A DNA stretch of 10,260 nt. It comes from an uncultured Prevotella sp. (GTDB lineage Bacteria > Bacteroidota > Bacteroidia > Bacteroidales > Bacteroidaceae). The notes below the pieces were generated by a model. That model was not told the DNA's origin and searched no databases. It saw only the letters and a list, made by a program, of their open reading frames with translations. Location: assembly GCA_900550035.1 (NCBI GenBank), contig URQS01000085.1:1-10260 (forward strand). The letters are read 5' to 3'. Every line of letters begins with the position of its first letter. Position 1 is the stretch's first letter. Shown here piece by piece: positions 7,201-10,260 of the stretch. The position numbers and the translations under genes are program-made.

Positions 7201-8721
7201 ATGAAAAGAAAAAACATATTTACAGCAATAGCCCTCGTGTTGAGCCTGTCGTTTGGTATGGTGTCGTGTATCAGCGATGACAGTACGGAGGCTACAAGAG
7301 AACTGCCCACGTTGACTATACAGAACTCAAACGGTAGCGAAATGCCCGAATACAACTTGTATCTTGGCAATGATTGTGTCATTGACCCGCAGGTGTCGTA
7401 CTCGGGCGACGCTGCCAATCTGCAGTACAAGTGGCAGGTGGGCACATACATCAATGGCGCAAAGGGCAAGCTCGAAGAGGTGAGCACCGAGCCTACGCTC
7501 AACTATCAGTTCACATCGGGTGGCACATACTACGTTCATCTGGCTGTTACCGACGGACAGGTGGGCAAGGTGATAGAGTATAAGGTCAATGTGAACCGTA
7601 CCTTCGAGAAGGGTTATCTCATCACATCGACCGATGCCGACGGCAAGGGCAATCTGAGCTTCGTCAAGACGCTCACTTCTGAGGAGGTGGCAGCCGGACA
7701 GAAAGAGATTGTGATTGAACACTGTCTGAACAAGATGAATCCCGACGTGTCGGAAGACCATCTGGTGAATGCCGTGCTTGCAAGCATCACATGGCCTAAG
7801 TCGCTTACACGTGTAATGGTGTCGACCGACGGCCACTGCTATGTAATCGACCCTAACAACTTCACCGTTATCACCGCTATCAACTACGGTGAGACATCGT
7901 CGACTTTCCGCGCTTCGTCGTTCACGCCCGACTCGTATGCACCTTACGCCTACGACAAGACCACCGGCGAGTTTGTACATGTCAATGTACAGTACATGTT
8001 CTCTTACAGCAAGGATACCTTCAAGGGACTAAGAGCCGACGCTTTCATCCCATCGAAGATGAGCATGTGGGGATCGGTTTCTACCAACACCTACTTGGTT
8101 GACTACAATACCAACGTAGCCAAGGCTCAAAACATGAATACAGGCGAGTTTGATGCTGTGGGCAATCTGCCTGAAGGTCAAGAGCTGCTTACCGTATTCT
8201 GCAACTACGGCTACGATGCCAACTACAATCTGCCGGTATACACCTTCTCGAAGGATAAGTCGACAGGCGACGTATACATCTGGGAGTTTATTGCAGGCAA
8301 CTCATGGGCTGGTACTACCGATAAGTTCCAGTCGCAGAAGATAGATGCCGACGCCAACACAGCTGTTCCTGCCAAGGGCACTCCGTTTGTTGTGTCGTTC
8401 AACCAGAAGCGCTATTTCTATGCGCTCGGAAACAGAGTGTATGTCTATCTGCCCGACGTGGCTACAAAGTCATTGCCTCAGAAGGATCAGTATGCCATCG
8501 ATTTCGGCAGCAATGAGGAGGTGACATTTGTAGATATTGATGCAGCCAACGACCAGCTCCTCATCGGTACTTACGACAAGAGCACCAAGCGTGGCAACTT
8601 CTACATCTACAACTGTAAGGACGTGCGCACCGACAACAGTGCCAATGTCAAGCCGGTTGAGGTACACAAGGGTTGCGCCGGACGCATCTCGTCTATCATT
8701 TTCAAACCGAGTGTTCAGTAA
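7201..8721 (+). CDS. PKD-like family lipoprotein with possible beta-propeller C-terminal part
   Basis: This 506-residue lipoprotein has a signal peptide ending in MVSC (Cys23), followed by ISDDS. Residues about 35-135 resemble the PKD-like domain found in SusCD-linked lipoproteins (YKWQVGTYING, a following GGTYYVHLAVTDGQVG, then VIEYKVNVNR). From FEKGYLITSTDADG onward the protein is a run of short beta-strand units: TRVMVSTDGHCYVIDPNN, NTYLVDYNTNVAKAQN, GDVYIWEFIAG, RYFYALGNRVYVYLP, and DQLLIGTYDKSTKRGNFYIY. I read these as degenerate propeller blades; this is inference from the pattern and not a confirmed domain. Surface propeller lipoproteins are known partners of other Bacteroidota TonB transporters (for example BtuG for vitamin B12), so a cargo-capture role is reasonable. 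It starts 29 bp after the DUF4843 gene, with ACAATAAAA at 7181-7189. Confidence 0.85.
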   Translation: MKRKNIFTAIALVLSLSFGMVSCISDDSTEATRELPTLTIQNSNGSEMPEYNLYLGNDCVIDPQVSYSGDAANLQYKWQVGTYINGAKGKLEEVSTEPTLNYQFTSGGTYYVHLAVTDGQVGKVIEYKVNVNRTFEKGYLITSTDADGKGNLSFVKTLTSEEVAAGQKEIVIEHCLNKMNPDVSEDHLVNAVLASITWPKSLTRVMVSTDGHCYVIDPNNFTVITAINYGETSSTFRASSFTPDSYAPYAYDKTTGEFVHVNVQYMFSYSKDTFKGLRADAFIPSKMSMWGSVSTNTYLVDYNTNVAKAQNMNTGEFDAVGNLPEGQELLTVFCNYGYDANYNLPVYTFSKDKSTGDVYIWEFIAGNSWAGTTDKFQSQKIDADANTAVPAKGTPFVVSFNQKRYFYALGNRVYVYLPDVATKSLPQKDQYAIDFGSNEEVTFVDIDAANDQLLIGTYDKSTKRGNFYIYNCKDVRTDNSANVKPVEVHKGCAGRISSIIFKPSVQ

Positions 8722-8751
8722 TGCTGAATGCTTAACAATAAAAATACAAAT

Positions 8752-10095
8752 ATGACGTTAAGAACAATATTGACTGCTGCATTCATGACGCTTGCTTCGG
8801 CTGGCGCCATGGCGCAGTCGGTCAAGATAGCAGGCACGCTACGTGGCAGTGTGCCTGCCGACTTGAAACTCTACGTGATGCCCGTAGGAGTGTCGTCGTT
8901 GCAGCCCGACTCTGTATCGGTAAACGGACAGAAAATTCTTGCCAATACACCAGTCTCGCCATATAATATATATAAGGTGGTGGCTGTGGCAAACCGTCGT
9001 CAGAACATTGTGCCGGTACATCTGACCGTAAAGAAGGATGCAGCCAATCTGTCGATGACTATCGATGCCGAGGGCAACATCGACTTCAACAAGGCCGATG
9101 CCGACACCAAGGCTCTCGTAGCGTTCAACGATATCAGTGTGGCTCGCAGCAAGCAGCTGTGGATGGAGGGCAAGACAATGCAGGCTGAGGCTCTGAAGAG
9201 TCTGGTGCTTGGATATCCTGCCATTGCCGACAGCTTGATACGGGTTTGTCGTCCGTCGGCGGTTACAACCCAGTATCTGCGCCTGTGGGCATCGACCTTC
9301 AGCTTTGAGAATATGGAGAACCTGCGCTTTGCTACAGGACGTATGCCGCAGGACGTGGGCGTAGACATCGCTGCTGAGGCTAAGCGTATAGCTCCGGCTG
9401 TAGATTGCCCAATGTCATCGGCATTCGATTCGTCTCCGCGTGTGGTGCTTGCGTCGCTGCCGCAAGGCAGTCTAGACGAGCGCATATCGGCTGTAGAGAA
9501 TTCTGTGAAGGACGCATTGCTCAAACTGCGCATTGAGGATGTGTTGCTCAACAAGTACATCACTACATTCCGCTATGCCGTAAACTACGACGAGGGACTC
9601 AGCGAACTTACATCGCTCACCGAGCGCTATGGTCTCGACAAGAAGTATCTCAGCGAGTTCAAGAAGCGTAAGGCTACAGTGTCGGGCAATATGTTCCCTG
9701 CCGATGTGGTGCTGAACGACCTCAACGGCAACAAGGTGGACTTCGCCAAGTTCCGTGGCAAGTATGTCTACATTGACATGTGGGCATCGTGGTGTGTGCC
9801 TTGCATCAAGGAGATACCTCACCTGAAAGCTATTGAGAAGGACTTGCAGAACGAGGACGTAGTGTTCCTCTCAATCTCTATCGACTCTAATGTTGAGGCA
9901 TGGAAGAAGAAGGTGGCACAGCTCGGACTTGAGGGCAACCTGCTCATCGACGCTAAGGGCACGCTCGCTCAGTCGCTCAACGTAAACGGCATCCCGTTCT
10001 TCCTCATCTACGACCGTGAGGGTCGTATGTACAAGTACAACGCTCCGCGCCCAAGCGACGCACGACTGAAGCCGTTGCTTGAGGGGCTGAAGTAA
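8752..10095 (+). CDS. Secreted TlpA-family thioredoxin with unrecognised N-terminal domain
   Basis: With the start at 8752 the protein has 447 residues and a clean Sec signal peptide (MTLRTILTAAF..., cleavage after AMA at residue 21). There is no lipobox, so a soluble periplasmic protein is expected. An in-frame ATG at 8728 would add MLNNKNTN, which spoils the signal peptide and uses up the ACAATAAAA leader (8735-8743), so 8752 is preferred. Residues about 313-447 form a TlpA-type thioredoxin domain with active site WCVPC (Cys348, Cys351), IDMWASW before it and the cis-proline loop GIPFF (Pro415). Such proteins usually reduce or isomerise thiols in the periplasm. Residues about 25-310 start beta-rich and become helical, as in DUF4369-like TlpA proteins, but I cannot assign a family. 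This part contains Cys166 and Cys219. As last gene of the operon, 30 bp after the PKD-like gene, it may act on thiols of the imported cargo or of the transporter. Confidence 0.92.
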   Translation: MTLRTILTAAFMTLASAGAMAQSVKIAGTLRGSVPADLKLYVMPVGVSSLQPDSVSVNGQKILANTPVSPYNIYKVVAVANRRQNIVPVHLTVKKDAANLSMTIDAEGNIDFNKADADTKALVAFNDISVARSKQLWMEGKTMQAEALKSLVLGYPAIADSLIRVCRPSAVTTQYLRLWASTFSFENMENLRFATGRMPQDVGVDIAAEAKRIAPAVDCPMSSAFDSSPRVVLASLPQGSLDERISAVENSVKDALLKLRIEDVLLNKYITTFRYAVNYDEGLSELTSLTERYGLDKKYLSEFKKRKATVSGNMFPADVVLNDLNGNKVDFAKFRGKYVYIDMWASWCVPCIKEIPHLKAIEKDLQNEDVVFLSISIDSNVEAWKKKVAQLGLEGNLLIDAKGTLAQSLNVNGIPFFLIYDREGRMYKYNAPRPSDARLKPLLEGLK

Positions 10096-10119
10096 AAAAA
10101 ACTATAAGCCCCACAAAGC

Positions 10120-10258
10120 CCCACCCCCGCTCCCCTCCCCCGTAGGGAGGGGAGCGGTATGTACAGAAAGCTTGAGTTTTTTAAGCTTTAATAAGCAAAC
10201 AACTTGAGCATCATCAGCATATTACTCCCCTCCCTGCGGGGGAGGGGCCGGGGGTGGG
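10120..10258. repeat. Pair of inverted G/C-rich palindromic units (REP/BIME-like)
   Basis: The left unit 10120-10154 (starting CCCACCCCCG, ending GGGAGGGGAG) and the right unit 10225-10258 are reverse complements of each other, with about three differences. Each unit is also a hairpin: 13-bp perfect stem 10127-10139/10145-10157 on the left and 8-bp stem 10227-10234/10240-10247 on the right. The 70-bp spacer is AT-rich and holds a smaller hairpin, AAAGCTT/AAGCTTT (10167-10173/10183-10189). Two AGCCCCAC direct repeats (10107-10114, 10117-10124) precede or overlap the left unit. The layout, palindromic units in opposite orientation in an intergenic gap, is that of a dispersed REP/BIME element. 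It may also slow or end transcription after the operon, but no T tract directly follows the strong stem. The element may extend beyond the window. Confidence 0.75.
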
Positions 10259-10260
10259 AA

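Noticed and set aside
8728..8751. Upstream ATG at 8728 as start of the thioredoxin gene
   Set aside because: It adds a polar MLNNKNTN before an otherwise clean signal peptide and would place the shared leader motif inside the coding region. The ATG at 8752 fits better.
10127..10157. 13-bp stem after the thioredoxin gene as a classical intrinsic terminator
   Set aside because: The stem is strong but is followed by TATGTACAG with no T tract. The mirrored second copy favours a repeat element, though partial termination remains possible.
1..10260. CRISPR array, tRNA, rRNA or cobalamin riboswitch
   Set aside because: I saw no regularly spaced repeats, no tRNA-like cloverleaf and no riboswitch-like conserved leader. 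The SusC leader is only about 28 nt from the predicted transcription start.

Overview
The window looks like a chromosomal segment from a Bacteroidota bacterium, most likely order Bacteroidales (Prevotella/Bacteroides-like; the genus is a guess). The evidence is a SusC/SusD outer-membrane pair, lipoproteins of families largely confined to this phylum (DUF4843, PKD-like), a TAnnTTTG-type promoter, AT-rich leaders mostly without Shine-Dalgarno sequences, and CarboxypepD_reg-like/TonB-plug architecture. No taxonomic marker gene is present.

Left part (1-1781) is AT-rich and holds wreckage rather than intact genes. Positions 1-312 have no convincing gene. Positions 313-1222 (minus strand) hold a broken DUF1016/YhcG-family PD-(D/E)XK nuclease gene: the N-terminal part and the C-terminal part lie in different frames, and the middle of the protein is missing. 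About 180 bp further on, on the plus strand (1404-1544), is a 46-codon piece of a second, different DUF1016 N-terminal domain. A 12-bp perfect hairpin lies inside the first pseudogene, and a long imperfect hairpin (35-nt arms, 1569-1651) separates the relics from the operon. A phylum-typical promoter sits at 1718-1747.

Right part (1782-10095) is one co-directional operon of five genes with gaps of only 23-57 bp: a SusC-like TonB-dependent transporter, a SusD-like lipoprotein, a DUF4843 lipoprotein, a PKD-like lipoprotein with a possible beta-propeller C-terminal part, and a secreted TlpA-type thioredoxin with an unrecognised N-terminal domain. Together these suggest a surface capture and import machine: SusD and the two accessory lipoproteins would bind cargo at the cell surface, SusC would import it using TonB energy, and the thioredoxin would act on thiols or disulfides in the periplasm. 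No glycoside hydrolase, sulfatase, peptidase, ECF sigma/anti-sigma pair or hybrid two-component regulator is present here, so the substrate cannot be read from the sequence. A non-glycan cargo (peptide, cofactor or metal complex) is plausible but unproven. A short leader motif, ACAATAAAA, recurs before every downstream gene.

The last 165 bp (10096-10260) are intergenic and contain two G/C-rich palindromes arranged as an inverted pair, like a REP/BIME-type dispersed element. The second copy ends at the window edge.

I see no clear evidence of a wholly new system. The best leads are the paired nuclease relics with their hairpins, the unusual cargo-handling operon, and the BIME-like repeat.
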